NCBI GenBank assembly: GCA_027490755.1
Contig: JAIXXL010000047.1
Coordinates: forward strand, 62,001-126,000
DNA: 64,000 bases
Direction of reading: 5' to 3'
Origin: Betaproteobacteria bacterium
GTDB lineage: Bacteria; Pseudomonadota; Gammaproteobacteria; Burkholderiales; UBA3065
In this document: positions 19,653-28,225 of the stretch, piece by piece
Numbering within the stretch: position 1 is the first letter of the stretch
Layout of the letters: each line of letters opens with the position of its first letter
The notes under the pieces: generated by a model
The model's input: only the letters and a program-made list of their open reading frames with translations
Database searches by the model: none
What the model was told of the DNA's origin: nothing
Position numbers and translations under genes: made by a program

Positions 19653-20063
19653 CTATCTCACGCGGATGCGGATCTGCCGCGATGCCACCGGCGGGTCGTG
19701 CGGCACGTGGGTGTGATCGCCGAGGATAAGTTGCAGGGTGTGGTCACCCGGCGGCAGGCTGATCTCGGCCTCGGTCTGGCCCTTGCCAAAGTGCTTGTGC
19801 TTGTCGTCGAAGGGCACCGGCTGGCCGGCCGCCGGCAGCGGCGCGTCGATGACCAGATGGTGGTGGCCGGTGCCAGGCATCTCGACGCCGGCCGGTGCCA
19901 CACCCATACCTTTCAGACCAAAGCGCACCGTGAATGGCGAACTCACCTTCTCGCCATCCTGCGGGCTGATGATGTAGGCCTCGGCAGAGGCAGCCACGGT
20001 GGCCGGCGTCGCCAAAAGGGCGGCGGCCAGGACGGCGGGTTGAAACATCCGGAAGTTGAGCAT
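19653..20063 (-). CDS. Exported DUF4399 protein
   Basis: The product is 136 aa. The ATG at 20063 gives a clear signal peptide (MLNFRMFQPAVLAAALLATPATVAASAEA) and has AAGGAGT just upstream. The mature part has the DUF4399 pattern YIISPQDGEKVSSPFTVRFGLKGMGVAPAG, then GTGHHHLVIDAPLP, DDKHKHFGKGQTEA and PGDHTLQLILGDHTHVPHDPPV. The many histidines suggest periplasmic metal binding, but no function is established. It ends 16 bp from the convergent DUF779 gene. Confidence 0.85.
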   Translation of the reverse strand: MLNFRMFQPAVLAAALLATPATVAASAEAYIISPQDGEKVSSPFTVRFGLKGMGVAPAGVEMPGTGHHHLVIDAPLPAAGQPVPFDDKHKHFGKGQTEAEISLPPGDHTLQLILGDHTHVPHDPPVASRQIRIRVR

Positions 20064-20200
20064 CGGGACTCCTTGTTTGGTGCAGATGGACGAGCCGCGC
20101 GCCGGGATGACCCGCGTCAGGTGTGCATGCCTGTGACAGCAGCAGCCCCCCCTTGTGTTCCCCCGCCGACAGGCACAATACGCGCCGGAGACCGCCAAAC

Positions 20201-21067
20201 ATGACACCCGAACTCTCATTCGACACGCTCAGGATCCTGATCGAGAGCGACCACCTGCCGCCGTGGGCACACGGCCTGCTCTCATTGCTGCGCATCAGCG
20301 TCATCGTTCTGCTCTGGTGGCTGCTGTCGGCACTGGCGCGGCGCGTCATCCGGCTGGCCATCACCGGCATGGAATCGACCGCCGAGTGCCCTGAAGACCG
20401 TCGCCGCATCCAGACACTGGGGCGCGTGTTCCGGTACATCGCCTCGGTGGTACTGGGCGTGGTCACGGTCATGCTGGTCCTCAACGAGTTGGGCGTATCC
20501 ATCGCGCCCATCCTTGCCACTGCTGGCGTGGCCGGTGTGGCGGTGGGCTTCGGCGCACAAAGCTTGGTCAAGGACTACTTCACCGGCTTCGTCATGCTGA
20601 TCGAGAACCAGGTCCGCGTCGGCGATGTGGTGGAGCTGGGCGGCAAATCGGGGGTGGTCGAGGAGGTCACGCTGCGCTTCGTGCGGCTGCGTGACCTGGA
20701 GGGTGCCGTGCATTTCGTACCCAACGGCGCGGTCAGCACCGTCTCCAACCGCAGCCGCGAGTACGCCTACGCGGTGGTGGACGTGCCGGTGGCCATGGAC
20801 AACGACATCGGCCGCACGCTGCAGAGCCTGGCACGAGCCGGTGAGACGCTCTGCAGCACGCCTGAATGGCAAGGCCGGGTCATCGGCGCGCTCGAGGTCC
20901 TGGGTATCGACCGGCTCGGCGAGGGCGGCATGGTGCTCAAGGCACGCGTCCGCGTCTCGGCGATGGAGCAGGCAGCCGTGCGCCGCGCGCTGCTGCAGAC
21001 CATGGTCGAGACACTGCGGCAGGACGGCATCCGACTGCCGGCGCAGGCCACCGCGATCAGCGGATGA
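20201..21067 (+). CDS. Small-conductance mechanosensitive channel, MscS family
   Basis: The product is 288 aa. Three hydrophobic segments lie near residues 27-45, 75-95 and 98-120. The last is the glycine/alanine-rich pore helix ILATAGVAGVAVGFGAQSLVKDYFTGFVMLIENQVRVGDVVEL, which is diagnostic. The cytoplasmic beta domain follows (GVVEEVTLRFVRLRDLEGAVHFVPNG). These channels release solutes on hypo-osmotic shock. The ATG at 20201 keeps the first helix intact. The 3' end overlaps the convergent hydroxylase gene by 11 bp. Confidence 0.93.
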   Translation: MTPELSFDTLRILIESDHLPPWAHGLLSLLRISVIVLLWWLLSALARRVIRLAITGMESTAECPEDRRRIQTLGRVFRYIASVVLGVVTVMLVLNELGVSIAPILATAGVAGVAVGFGAQSLVKDYFTGFVMLIENQVRVGDVVELGGKSGVVEEVTLRFVRLRDLEGAVHFVPNGAVSTVSNRSREYAYAVVDVPVAMDNDIGRTLQSLARAGETLCSTPEWQGRVIGALEVLGIDRLGEGGMVLKARVRVSAMEQAAVRRALLQTMVETLRQDGIRLPAQATAISG

Positions 21068-21890
21068 ACGACCAGTTCTTGTAGAAGATGTGGTTGGTGC
21101 GCAGCAGCACCACGCCGAGCCAATCGACCAGACGCGCCATCAGGCCGGTGAAGGGCCCCGGGCGCACCACGTCTATGAAGGCGCAGTAGCGCGGCGCCTC
21201 GGTCTCGTTGAAGGACTGGTGCATCAGCGTGTCGTCGAAGATGAACATCTTCTCCTCGCGCCAGACGTTGACGTGCTTGCCGACCTCGATCCAGGCCTGG
21301 TCGCTTTGCACATCGTTCAGGTTGTAGAGCACGCGGATGGTCATGCGCAGCGGCCCGAAGTGACGGTTGGTCGACTTGCGACGGTTGAACACTGACACAC
21401 CGATGGTGCGGATCAAGGGATAGCGCTGGCGGAACTCGGGAATGTCGATCGGGCCATCGATGTTCTGGCCGTACCACTTGAAGAACAGCATCTCGCGCGG
21501 GTTGTCCTGCAGACGGGTCTCGATCTTCTCGACCAGGCTGTGGCGCTTCATGCTGTCGATCAGGCCACCGATCTCCTGCTGGTGCGAGGCCGGCAGATCC
21601 TCCAGCCGGTAGACGCCCTTGTTCCAGAACGGCAGATGAATGATGTCCATCAGGATGTTGAACGGCGACAGCATCCAGGTGCCCAGGCCACGCCCGAAGA
21701 AGTACTGGTAGATGGTGTAGCCGTCGAGCTGGCTATTGCGGGCGACGTCGTACAGCCCGCAGAGCAGGTAGAACACCGCCAGCCCGGGCACCATCCAGGC
21801 GATGGCGGCGTAGATGACGGAGCGGATGGCGATGGCCTTGAGCGTCTTCGAGTTGAGCCTGACGCGGGGCGAGGGAGTGGCAGACTGCAT
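21057..21890 (-). CDS. Aspartyl/asparaginyl beta-hydroxylase family protein (LpxO-like)
   Basis: The product is 277 aa. N-terminal hydrophobic helix AIAWMVPGLAVFYLLCGLYDVA anchors it in the membrane. The catalytic cupin carries HFGPLRMTIRVLYNL and EEKMFIFDDTLMHQSFNETEAPRYCAFIDVVRPG, with two His ligands for Fe(II). The family uses 2-oxoglutarate. Membrane-anchored bacterial members such as LpxO hydroxylate lipid A acyl chains, but the substrate here is not known. The ATG at 21890 lacks a clear ribosome binding site. The gene diverges from the carboxypeptidase gene across 49 bp. Confidence 0.85.
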   Translation of the reverse strand: MQSATPSPRVRLNSKTLKAIAIRSVIYAAIAWMVPGLAVFYLLCGLYDVARNSQLDGYTIYQYFFGRGLGTWMLSPFNILMDIIHLPFWNKGVYRLEDLPASHQQEIGGLIDSMKRHSLVEKIETRLQDNPREMLFFKWYGQNIDGPIDIPEFRQRYPLIRTIGVSVFNRRKSTNRHFGPLRMTIRVLYNLNDVQSDQAWIEVGKHVNVWREEKMFIFDDTLMHQSFNETEAPRYCAFIDVVRPGPFTGLMARLVDWLGVVLLRTNHIFYKNWSFIR

Positions 21891-21939
21891 ATGGCATACC
21901 CTGTGACTTTGCGCACCGCGCACTATACTCCGCAGCTTC

Positions 21940-23067
21940 ATGCCGTATGCCCTCCGAACCCTGGCGCTGCTCGCCCTGCTGCTTTGGCAGGGTGTCGCCG
22001 CAGCCGGCACGCAGATCCAGGTGCCGGCGCGCAGCTGGCTGCTGTACGACCTCTCGGCGCGGCAGACGCTGGCCTCCGGCAACCCGGAGCGACGCTTCGA
22101 GCCAGCTTCGCTGACCAAGCTGATGACCGCCTACCTCGCGCTGCAGGCGATCGAGCGCGGCCAGCTGGAGCGCGAGCAAACGGTCACCCCCTCGCCTGCG
22201 GCGGCGAAGGTTGCCGGCGCGCGCATGTATGTCGACCCGAAGAACCCTGCCACGGTGCAGCAGCTGCTGCAGGGGCTGGTCACAGTCAACGCCAACGACG
22301 CGGCGGTCGCCCTCGCCGAGGCAGTGGCCGGCAGCGAGGCGAAGTTCGTCGAACGCATGAACGAGCAGGCGCGCACCCTGGGCATGACCGGCACCCGTTT
22401 CGCCAACGCCAGCGGCCGCCCCGAGCCCCAGCACTACAGCACCGCGCTGGATATGGCACGCCTGGCCGAGGCGCTGTCACGCGATTTCGCCGACGAGTAC
22501 CGGCTGTTCGCGGCGCGCCAGTTCAGCTTCAACGGGCTGACACAGCCCACACGCAACCGCTTGCTGTTGCGCGACCCCGCGGTCGACGGCCTGATGGCCG
22601 GCCAGACCCCGGCATCCGGCTACAGCGTGGTCGCCTCTTCGCAGCGCGGCGAGCGGCGCATCATCGCCGTGGTGGTCGGCGCCGACTCCGACCGCGCCCG
22701 CATCAGCGAGGCGCAACGCCTGCTCAACCTGGGTTTCACCCGCTGGGAGGTGATGCGGGTGGGCGGCGTCGAGCGCGACCTTGCCAACGTGCGGGTGTGG
22801 AAGGGCGATGCGCGCGAGGTGGGCTTGGTGCTGGCCGGCGAGACGCTGCTGGCGGTGCCGCGTGAGCGCAGCGGTGTGATCCGTCCGGCCATCGAGGTGC
22901 GGCGCATGGTCGAGGCACCGGTGAGCGCCGGCCAGACGCTCGGCCGCCTGCGCCTGATGTCGGGCGAGCAGGTGCTGGCGGAGTACCCGCTGGTTGCGCG
23001 AGAATCGGTGCCGGTTGGCGGTTTCGTGCGCCGCATGATCGACACCGCGCTGCTATGGTTGGAATGA
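21940..23067 (+). CDS. D-alanyl-D-alanine carboxypeptidase-like protein (PBP5 family) with degenerate active site
   Basis: The product is 375 aa with a signal peptide and the PBP5/DacA layout, including the C-terminal beta domain (VRRMVEAPVSAGQTLGRLRLMSGEQVLAEYPL) and amphipathic anchor. The nucleophile motif is intact (Ser57-Leu-Thr-Lys60). The SxN motif reads Asn117-Ala-Asn119, and the KTG motif reads Met219-Ala-Gly221 in VDGLMAGQTPASGYSVVAS. Both changes are direct in the DNA. Canonical enzymes trim D-Ala from peptidoglycan; this copy may bind but not process peptides. dat lies one base downstream. Confidence 0.9.
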   Translation: MPYALRTLALLALLLWQGVAAAGTQIQVPARSWLLYDLSARQTLASGNPERRFEPASLTKLMTAYLALQAIERGQLEREQTVTPSPAAAKVAGARMYVDPKNPATVQQLLQGLVTVNANDAAVALAEAVAGSEAKFVERMNEQARTLGMTGTRFANASGRPEPQHYSTALDMARLAEALSRDFADEYRLFAARQFSFNGLTQPTRNRLLLRDPAVDGLMAGQTPASGYSVVASSQRGERRIIAVVVGADSDRARISEAQRLLNLGFTRWEVMRVGGVERDLANVRVWKGDAREVGLVLAGETLLAVPRERSGVIRPAIEVRRMVEAPVSAGQTLGRLRLMSGEQVLAEYPLVARESVPVGGFVRRMIDTALLWLE

Positions 23068-23068
23068 G

Positions 23069-23908
23069 ATGACGGTCTACCTGAACGGCGAATACATGCC
23101 CATCGGCGAGGCGCGGGTGCCCGTGCTCGACCGCGGCTTTCTGCTGGGCGACGGCGTCTACGAGGTGATTCCGGTATACGGCCGCCACGCGTTCCGGCTG
23201 GAGCAGCATCTGCTGCGCCTGCAGAACAGCTGCGATGGCATACGCCTAGACAACCCGCACAACGCGGCGGCATGGACCACGCTGATCCAGGACTTCATCG
23301 GCCGCCAGGACTTTGCGAACCAGAACCTGTACCTGCAGCTGACGCGCGGCGTGGCCAAGCGCGACCACGCCTTCCCGCAGGGCGCCACGCCAACCATCTT
23401 CATGATGGCCAACCCGCTGGTCACGCCAACGCCCGAGCAGTTTGAAGCGGGCGTTGCGGCGGTCAGCACCACTGACAACCGCTGGCAGCGCTGCGACATC
23501 AAGTCGATCGCGTTGCTCGCCAACGTGCTGCTGCGGCAGATCGCGGTAGATGCCGGCGCCACCGAATCGATCCTGTTCCGTGACGGCTACATGACCGAGG
23601 GCGCGGCCAGCAACATCTTCGCGGTGAAGGGCGGGACCATCCTGGCGCCGCTGCGCAACCACCTCATGCTGCCGGGGATCACCTACGACACGGTGATCGA
23701 GCTGGCGCGCGCCAACAATGTGCCGTTGGAGGTGCGCGAGATCAGCGAGGCTGAAGTGCGCGCCGCCGACGAGCTCTGGCTGACCTCCTCGACCAAGGAG
23801 ATCCTGCCCATCACCCGCCTCGATGGCCGTGTGGTCGGCAGCGGCACGGCGGGCCCGGTGGCACGCCGCATGCTGGCCCTCTATCAGGGCCTCAAGCGGA
23901 CTGGCTGA
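23069..23908 (+). CDS. dat: D-amino acid aminotransferase (class IV, PLP)
   Basis: The product is 279 aa. It shows the class IV pattern VLDRGFLLGDGVYEVIPVYGR, the PLP lysine in RCDIKSIALLANVLL, EGAASNIFAVKGG and LTSSTKEILPIT. It interconverts D-Ala and D-Glu for peptidoglycan precursors. A role in trimming the carboxypeptidase product fits the gene order. Branched-chain aminotransferase is an alternative, but length and motifs favour Dat. It starts 1 bp after the preceding stop. Confidence 0.9.
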   Translation: MTVYLNGEYMPIGEARVPVLDRGFLLGDGVYEVIPVYGRHAFRLEQHLLRLQNSCDGIRLDNPHNAAAWTTLIQDFIGRQDFANQNLYLQLTRGVAKRDHAFPQGATPTIFMMANPLVTPTPEQFEAGVAAVSTTDNRWQRCDIKSIALLANVLLRQIAVDAGATESILFRDGYMTEGAASNIFAVKGGTILAPLRNHLMLPGITYDTVIELARANNVPLEVREISEAEVRAADELWLTSSTKEILPITRLDGRVVGSGTAGPVARRMLALYQGLKRTG

Positions 23909-23922
23909 ACGGACCGACAGCC

Positions 23923-24192
23923 ATGAGCGAGCAACCGGAAAGCCTGATCGAGTATCCCTGCGACTTCCCGATCAAGGTGATGGGAATGGCCAGCGACGAT
24001 TTCGCCGGCATCGTCTGCCATCTGGTGCGGGCGCACGCGCCCGACTTCGACAGCACCTCCATAAGCACACGCGCCTCAGCCGGCGGCAAATACCTCTCGG
24101 TCACCTGCACTGTGCGCGTGGTCTCGCGCGACCAGCTGGACAACCTCTACCGCGACCTGAGCACGCACCCCGCCGTCGCGATGGTGCTCTAG
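23923..24192 (+). CDS. ybeD: YbeD family protein (DUF493)
   Basis: The product is 89 aa: SLIEYPCDFPIKVMGMASDDFAGIVCHLVRAHAPDF, then SRDQLDNLYRDLSTHPAVAMVL. It has the ACT-like fold of the DUF493/YbeD family, usually linked to lipB. A regulatory role in lipoate metabolism is assumed but not proven. lipB starts 4 bp after its stop. Confidence 0.92.
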   Translation: MSEQPESLIEYPCDFPIKVMGMASDDFAGIVCHLVRAHAPDFDSTSISTRASAGGKYLSVTCTVRVVSRDQLDNLYRDLSTHPAVAMVL

Positions 24193-24196
24193 CAGC

Positions 24197-24838
24197 ATGG
24201 CACCGCGCGTGGAGCCGACCATCCGCGCGCTCGGACTGCGACCCTACGAGGCCACCTGGCGGTCCATGCGCGACTTCACTGCGGGGCGAACCGCGTCCAC
24301 CGCCGACGAGATCTGGTGCCTGGAACATTCGCCGGTCTACACCCTGGGCAAGGCCGGCCGGCCGGAACACCTGCACGATGCCGCCGGTACGCCGGTGGTG
24401 CGCAGTGACCGCGGTGGCCAGGTGACCTGGCACGGCCCCGGGCAATTGATCGTGTACACCCTGCTCGACCTGCACCGTTTGGGGCTCACCGCCCGTGGCG
24501 CGGTGAGCCTGCTAGAGGACGCCCTGGCGGCAGCACTAGCGACGACCGGCATCGCCGCCCTGCCGCGCGCCGACGCGCCGGGTCTCTATGTGGGCAGCGC
24601 CAAGATCGCCTCGCTGGGATTGCGTGTGAGCCGCGGCTGTTGCTACCACGGCGTGGCGCTTAACATCGACTGCGACCTCACCCCGTTCAGCCGCATCGAC
24701 CCTTGCGGCATGGCCGGCCAAGCCATGACCCGTACCGCAGACCACGGCTGCAGCGACGATGTGGCCGGCTGGTCGATGCCGGTGGCGCAAGCGCTGGCCG
24801 CACGGGTCACGGCGCTGCGCCAGGTAGCCGCCGCGTGA
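24197..24838 (+). CDS. lipB: Octanoyl-[ACP]:protein octanoyltransferase
   Basis: The product is 213 aa. [21 protein letters not shown] is the LipB signature, the catalytic Lys is in [24 protein letters not shown], and the Cys nucleophile is in FSRIDPCGM. It moves octanoate from ACP to the lipoyl domains of 2-oxoacid dehydrogenases and the glycine cleavage system. The last codons overlap the GTG of lipA (GTGA). Confidence 0.96.
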   Translation: MAPRVEPTIRALGLRPYEATWRSMRDFTAGRTASTADEIWCLEHSPVYTLGKAGRPEHLHDAAGTPVVRSDRGGQVTWHGPGQLIVYTLLDLHRLGLTARGAVSLLEDALAAALATTGIAALPRADAPGLYVGSAKIASLGLRVSRGCCYHGVALNIDCDLTPFSRIDPCGMAGQAMTRTADHGCSDDVAGWSMPVAQALAARVTALRQVAAA

Positions 24839-25770
24839 GCCTGGACGCCGGCGAGAAGCAGCGCGGCCGCAGCAAGACGGCGCGCAACCCGATCCCGATC
24901 GTCGCCGTGGACGCGCCGCTGGCAAAGCCGGACTGGATCCGCGCTCGCGCGCCGGGTGGCGAGCGCTTCGAGCAGGTGCGGCAGACGCTGCGCGAGCGCG
25001 GCCTGCACTCGGTCTGCGAGGAGGCGAGCTGCCCCAACATCGGCGAATGCTTTGGCGGCGGCACGGCTACGTTCATGGTGCTGGGCGACATCTGCACGCG
25101 GCGCTGCCCGTTCTGCGACGTCGCCCATGGCAGGCCACTGCCGCCCGACCCGGCCGAGCCGGCTCAGCTGGCTGGGGCCATCGGCGCCCTGGGCTTGCGC
25201 TATGTGGTGATCACCAGCGTCGACCGCGACGACCTGCGCGATGGCGGCGCGCAGCACTTCGCAGACTGCATCGCGGCCATCCGCGACGCTTCGCCGGCCA
25301 CCCGCATCGAGGTACTGGTGCCGGACTTCCGCGGCCGCGCCGCGCGCGCGCTGGACATCCTGGTAGCGACCCCGCCAGACGTGCTCAACCACAACCTGGA
25401 GACGGTTCCGCGCCTGTACCGCGAGGCGAGGCCCGGGGCCGACTACGCCGAGTCGCTGGCGCTGCTGCGCGACTTTGCCGCCCGCCACCCTGGCGTGCCA
25501 ACCAAGTCGGGCCTGATGCTTGGTCTGGGCGAGACCGACGACGAGGTGGAGGCGGTGCTGCACGACCTGCGTGCGCACGGCGTGACCATGCTGACGCTGG
25601 GCCAGTACCTGCGGCCCGGCCCCGGCCACCTGCCGGTGCAGCGCTATGTTCCGCCAGCCCGGTTTGCCGAGTGGCGCCGGCTGGCAATGGGGCTGGGTTT
25701 CGAGAGCGCGGCCTGCGGCCCGCTGGTGCGTTCGAGCTATCACGCCGAAGCACAAGCCGGCAATACTTAG
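24835..25770 (+). CDS. lipA: Lipoyl synthase (radical SAM)
   Basis: The product is 311 aa from a GTG coupled to the lipB stop. The auxiliary [4Fe-4S] cluster motif is [12 protein letters not shown], and the radical SAM cluster motif is [28 protein letters not shown] and [20 protein letters not shown] are family hallmarks, and the C-terminal RSSYHAE supplies the auxiliary-cluster Ser. It inserts two sulfurs into protein-bound octanoate. A longer in-frame reading into lipB is not supported. Confidence 0.96.
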   Translation: MSLDAGEKQRGRSKTARNPIPIVAVDAPLAKPDWIRARAPGGERFEQVRQTLRERGLHSVCEEASCPNIGECFGGGTATFMVLGDICTRRCPFCDVAHGRPLPPDPAEPAQLAGAIGALGLRYVVITSVDRDDLRDGGAQHFADCIAAIRDASPATRIEVLVPDFRGRAARALDILVATPPDVLNHNLETVPRLYREARPGADYAESLALLRDFAARHPGVPTKSGLMLGLGETDDEVEAVLHDLRAHGVTMLTLGQYLRPGPGHLPVQRYVPPARFAEWRRLAMGLGFESAACGPLVRSSYHAEAQAGNT

Positions 25771-25838
25771 CGCAAACATAATCATTCAAGTAAACTAGCA
25801 GGACGTTGTATTAAATAGGCCACCGAAGAGGCGCGCCG

Positions 25839-27878
25839 ATGTCCAGCCCAAGTTCTGCGTTCCTGCTGACGGTACTCACCGCTCTGGTGATGGGTCTGGT
25901 CGCGTTCCTCGTGGCACAGCACCGCAGCCGGCGCAAACGGGCACGGCAGATCGAAGAACTGCGCGTCGCCAACCAGCAGCTCGAGACGCGGGCCTTCGAG
26001 ATGGCCCAGCAGATGACGCGCGAGCTTCAGGCCAGCGAGGCGCGCCACCAGCTGATCATGCAGGGCTCCGGTGTCTGCTTCTGGGACTGGGACGTCAGCC
26101 GCGACGAGGTTCACTTCGAGGGCAGTCTGGGCGATGGCAGCGAGCTCGGCTTCGAGGGCAAGCTACTGCCCTCCAACGTCTGGTTCCGCGCCGTGCACAG
26201 CGAGGACCAGGCGCAGATGTGGGCGCTGCTGGATGATCACATGCGCGGCAAGACGCCCACCTTTGAGGCCGAGTACCGCATCGTCGGACGCGAACGCCAA
26301 GCCCACTGGGTGATGGCGCGCGCACTGGTGGTGGACCGTACAGCTGATGGCGCCCCCACCCGCCTCAGCGGCACGCTGGTGGACATCGACAAGCGCAAGC
26401 AGGTCGAGATGGCGCTGGAGCAGGAACGACGCCTGTTCAACAACGGGCCGGTCATCGTCATCCGCATCCGCCTCGACGACGATCCCGCCTACACGTATTT
26501 CTCCAGCAACGTTTACGAGCTGTGGGGCTACGCCCCCGGTTCGCTCGACCAGGGCTGCAAGCGCGCCGAGCTGGTGCACCCCGACGACCTCGGGCGCACC
26601 GTCGACATGTACCGCGAGGTCATCGCCAGCGGCGGCCGACACCTGCAGACCGAGCTGCGCTACCGCATGCAAGACCAGAGCTACCGCTGGCACTCTTTGT
26701 ACGGCAAGGTCGTGCGTGGCAGCAACCCGCCGGAACTTGTCGGCTACCTGATCGACATCGAAGACCGCAAACAGGTCGACCAGGAGATCTCCTCACAGAA
26801 GGCCATGCTCGAGGAACTGGTGGTCAATCTGCGCGACTCCGAGCACGAGCGTACGCTGCTTCACCAGACCGGCGACATGCTCAACTCGGCCAAGAACATC
26901 GACGAGGCCTGCGCCATCGTGCAGCGTACCGCGCAGGTCATGTTCCCCGGCTGGAGCGGTGCCATCAGCACCAGCGACGCCAGCGGCAACCTGTCGGTAC
27001 GCGACCAGTGGGGCAGCGAGGTGATCACCCGCATGCTGCCCACCTTCGGCAACGAGCAGTGCTGGGCGCTGCGTCGCGGTCGCAGCCATACCTTCCTCGA
27101 CGCGCGTCGCAGCGTGCCGTGTCAGCACATGGAGTGCACCGAACACCCGCACTCGACCCTTTGCGTACCGATGGTCGCCGACGGCAAGGTGGTGGGTGCC
27201 CTGCACCTGCTGGCAGACGCCCACGCCGTGGACGGCGAGGTGATGCGCACAGTGGAGCGCGCCGAGCGGCTCGGCGAGACGCTCAAGCTGTCGCTCTCCA
27301 ACCTCGGGCTGCGCGCCACGCTGCAGGAGCAGGCGGTGCGCGACGGCCTCACCGGCCTCTACAACCGGCGTCTGCTGGCCGAGCGCCTGCCGGCCGAGAT
27401 GGCACGTTGCCAGCGCACCGGGCAGATGCTGGTGCTGGCGATGATGGACATCGACCACTTCAAGCGCTTCAACGACGAGTTCGGCCACGAGGCTGGCGAC
27501 CTGGTGCTGCACGCGGTGGCGCGCTGCATCGGCGAGAGCGTGCGCGGCTACGACCTGGCCTGCCGCTACGGCGGCGAGGAGTTCTGCGTCGTGCTGCCGG
27601 GCTGCTCGGTGGATGCCGCCATGGCGCGCCTGCAATCGATGCGCCAGATGTCGAGTTCGCTGACGCTGCGACACGGCGGCCAGCCGCTGCCGCGCGTCAC
27701 GCTGTCGGGCGGCCTGGCGCTGGCGCGCGAGGAGTCCCCGGAACAGTTGTTGGCGAGAGCCGATGCGGCGCTTTATGCGGCCAAGGCGGCCGGACGCGAC
27801 CGCGTCATCGTCGCCGACGGCGACCGCGCCAGCAGCCCAGCGTCGCTGCGGCTGGTCAACGAGGTTGCCGCCCGCTAG
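25839..27878 (+). CDS. Membrane diguanylate cyclase, PAS-PAS-GAF-GGDEF
   Basis: The product is 679 aa. One transmembrane helix lies at residues 8-27, then a short coiled coil, two PAS/PAC modules (about 68-190 and 200-310), a GAF-like domain (about 330-490) and GGDEF (about 500-660). The active site is GGEEF at 578-582. An RxxD inhibitory site (Arg569-Gly-Tyr-Asp572) precedes it by the standard five residues, so product inhibition by cyclic di-GMP is expected. DGLTGLYNRRLL and FKRFNDEFGHEAGD are intact. An AT-rich 68-bp leader separates it from lipA. The signals sensed are unknown. Confidence 0.93.
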   Translation: MSSPSSAFLLTVLTALVMGLVAFLVAQHRSRRKRARQIEELRVANQQLETRAFEMAQQMTRELQASEARHQLIMQGSGVCFWDWDVSRDEVHFEGSLGDGSELGFEGKLLPSNVWFRAVHSEDQAQMWALLDDHMRGKTPTFEAEYRIVGRERQAHWVMARALVVDRTADGAPTRLSGTLVDIDKRKQVEMALEQERRLFNNGPVIVIRIRLDDDPAYTYFSSNVYELWGYAPGSLDQGCKRAELVHPDDLGRTVDMYREVIASGGRHLQTELRYRMQDQSYRWHSLYGKVVRGSNPPELVGYLIDIEDRKQVDQEISSQKAMLEELVVNLRDSEHERTLLHQTGDMLNSAKNIDEACAIVQRTAQVMFPGWSGAISTSDASGNLSVRDQWGSEVITRMLPTFGNEQCWALRRGRSHTFLDARRSVPCQHMECTEHPHSTLCVPMVADGKVVGALHLLADAHAVDGEVMRTVERAERLGETLKLSLSNLGLRATLQEQAVRDGLTGLYNRRLLAERLPAEMARCQRTGQMLVLAMMDIDHFKRFNDEFGHEAGDLVLHAVARCIGESVRGYDLACRYGGEEFCVVLPGCSVDAAMARLQSMRQMSSSLTLRHGGQPLPRVTLSGGLALAREESPEQLLARADAALYAAKAAGRDRVIVADGDRASSPASLRLVNEVAAR

Positions 27879-27884
27879 AGCGGG

Positions 27885-28205
27885 TCAGTCGGCGCCGAAG
27901 CGGTGCCGCACCCGCAGGCGCGCGCCGCTGTCGATCAGCGCAAACAGGCGGTCGATGTTCGGGTGCTTGCCCGGGTTGGCCCGCGCGTCCTCGGTGTGCT
28001 CGGCGTAGAGGTCGAGTCCGGTCTGCGCGGCCAAGGACGTGATCGCACCGAAATGCTGACCAAGAAAGTTGTAGACCGCCAGCGAGCCGGCCTGTCCCGG
28101 CTTGTTGTCGATGGCGGCGACGACGGCGCCGCTGTCGTCGAGCAGGTCCAGCCCCTGCAGGTGCGAGATCGGCGGCAGCTGCTTTAGGTTGTCGGCGAAG
28201 GCCAT
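27885..28205 (-). CDS. Small conserved protein, DUF2322-like
   Basis: The product is 106 aa. ATG at 28205 follows AAGGAG. MAFADNLKQLPPISHLQGLDLLDDSGAVVAAIDNKPG is followed by LYAEHTEDARANPGKHPNIDRLFALI, which I recall as DUF2322, though this is from memory. It has no signal peptide or membrane helix. It lies 20 bp downstream of mfd on the same strand and 6 bp from the convergent cyclase gene. Its function is unknown. Confidence 0.7.
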   Translation of the reverse strand: MAFADNLKQLPPISHLQGLDLLDDSGAVVAAIDNKPGQAGSLAVYNFLGQHFGAITSLAAQTGLDLYAEHTEDARANPGKHPNIDRLFALIDSGARLRVRHRFGAD

Positions 28206-28225
28206 CTCGGGCTCCTTGATGATGT

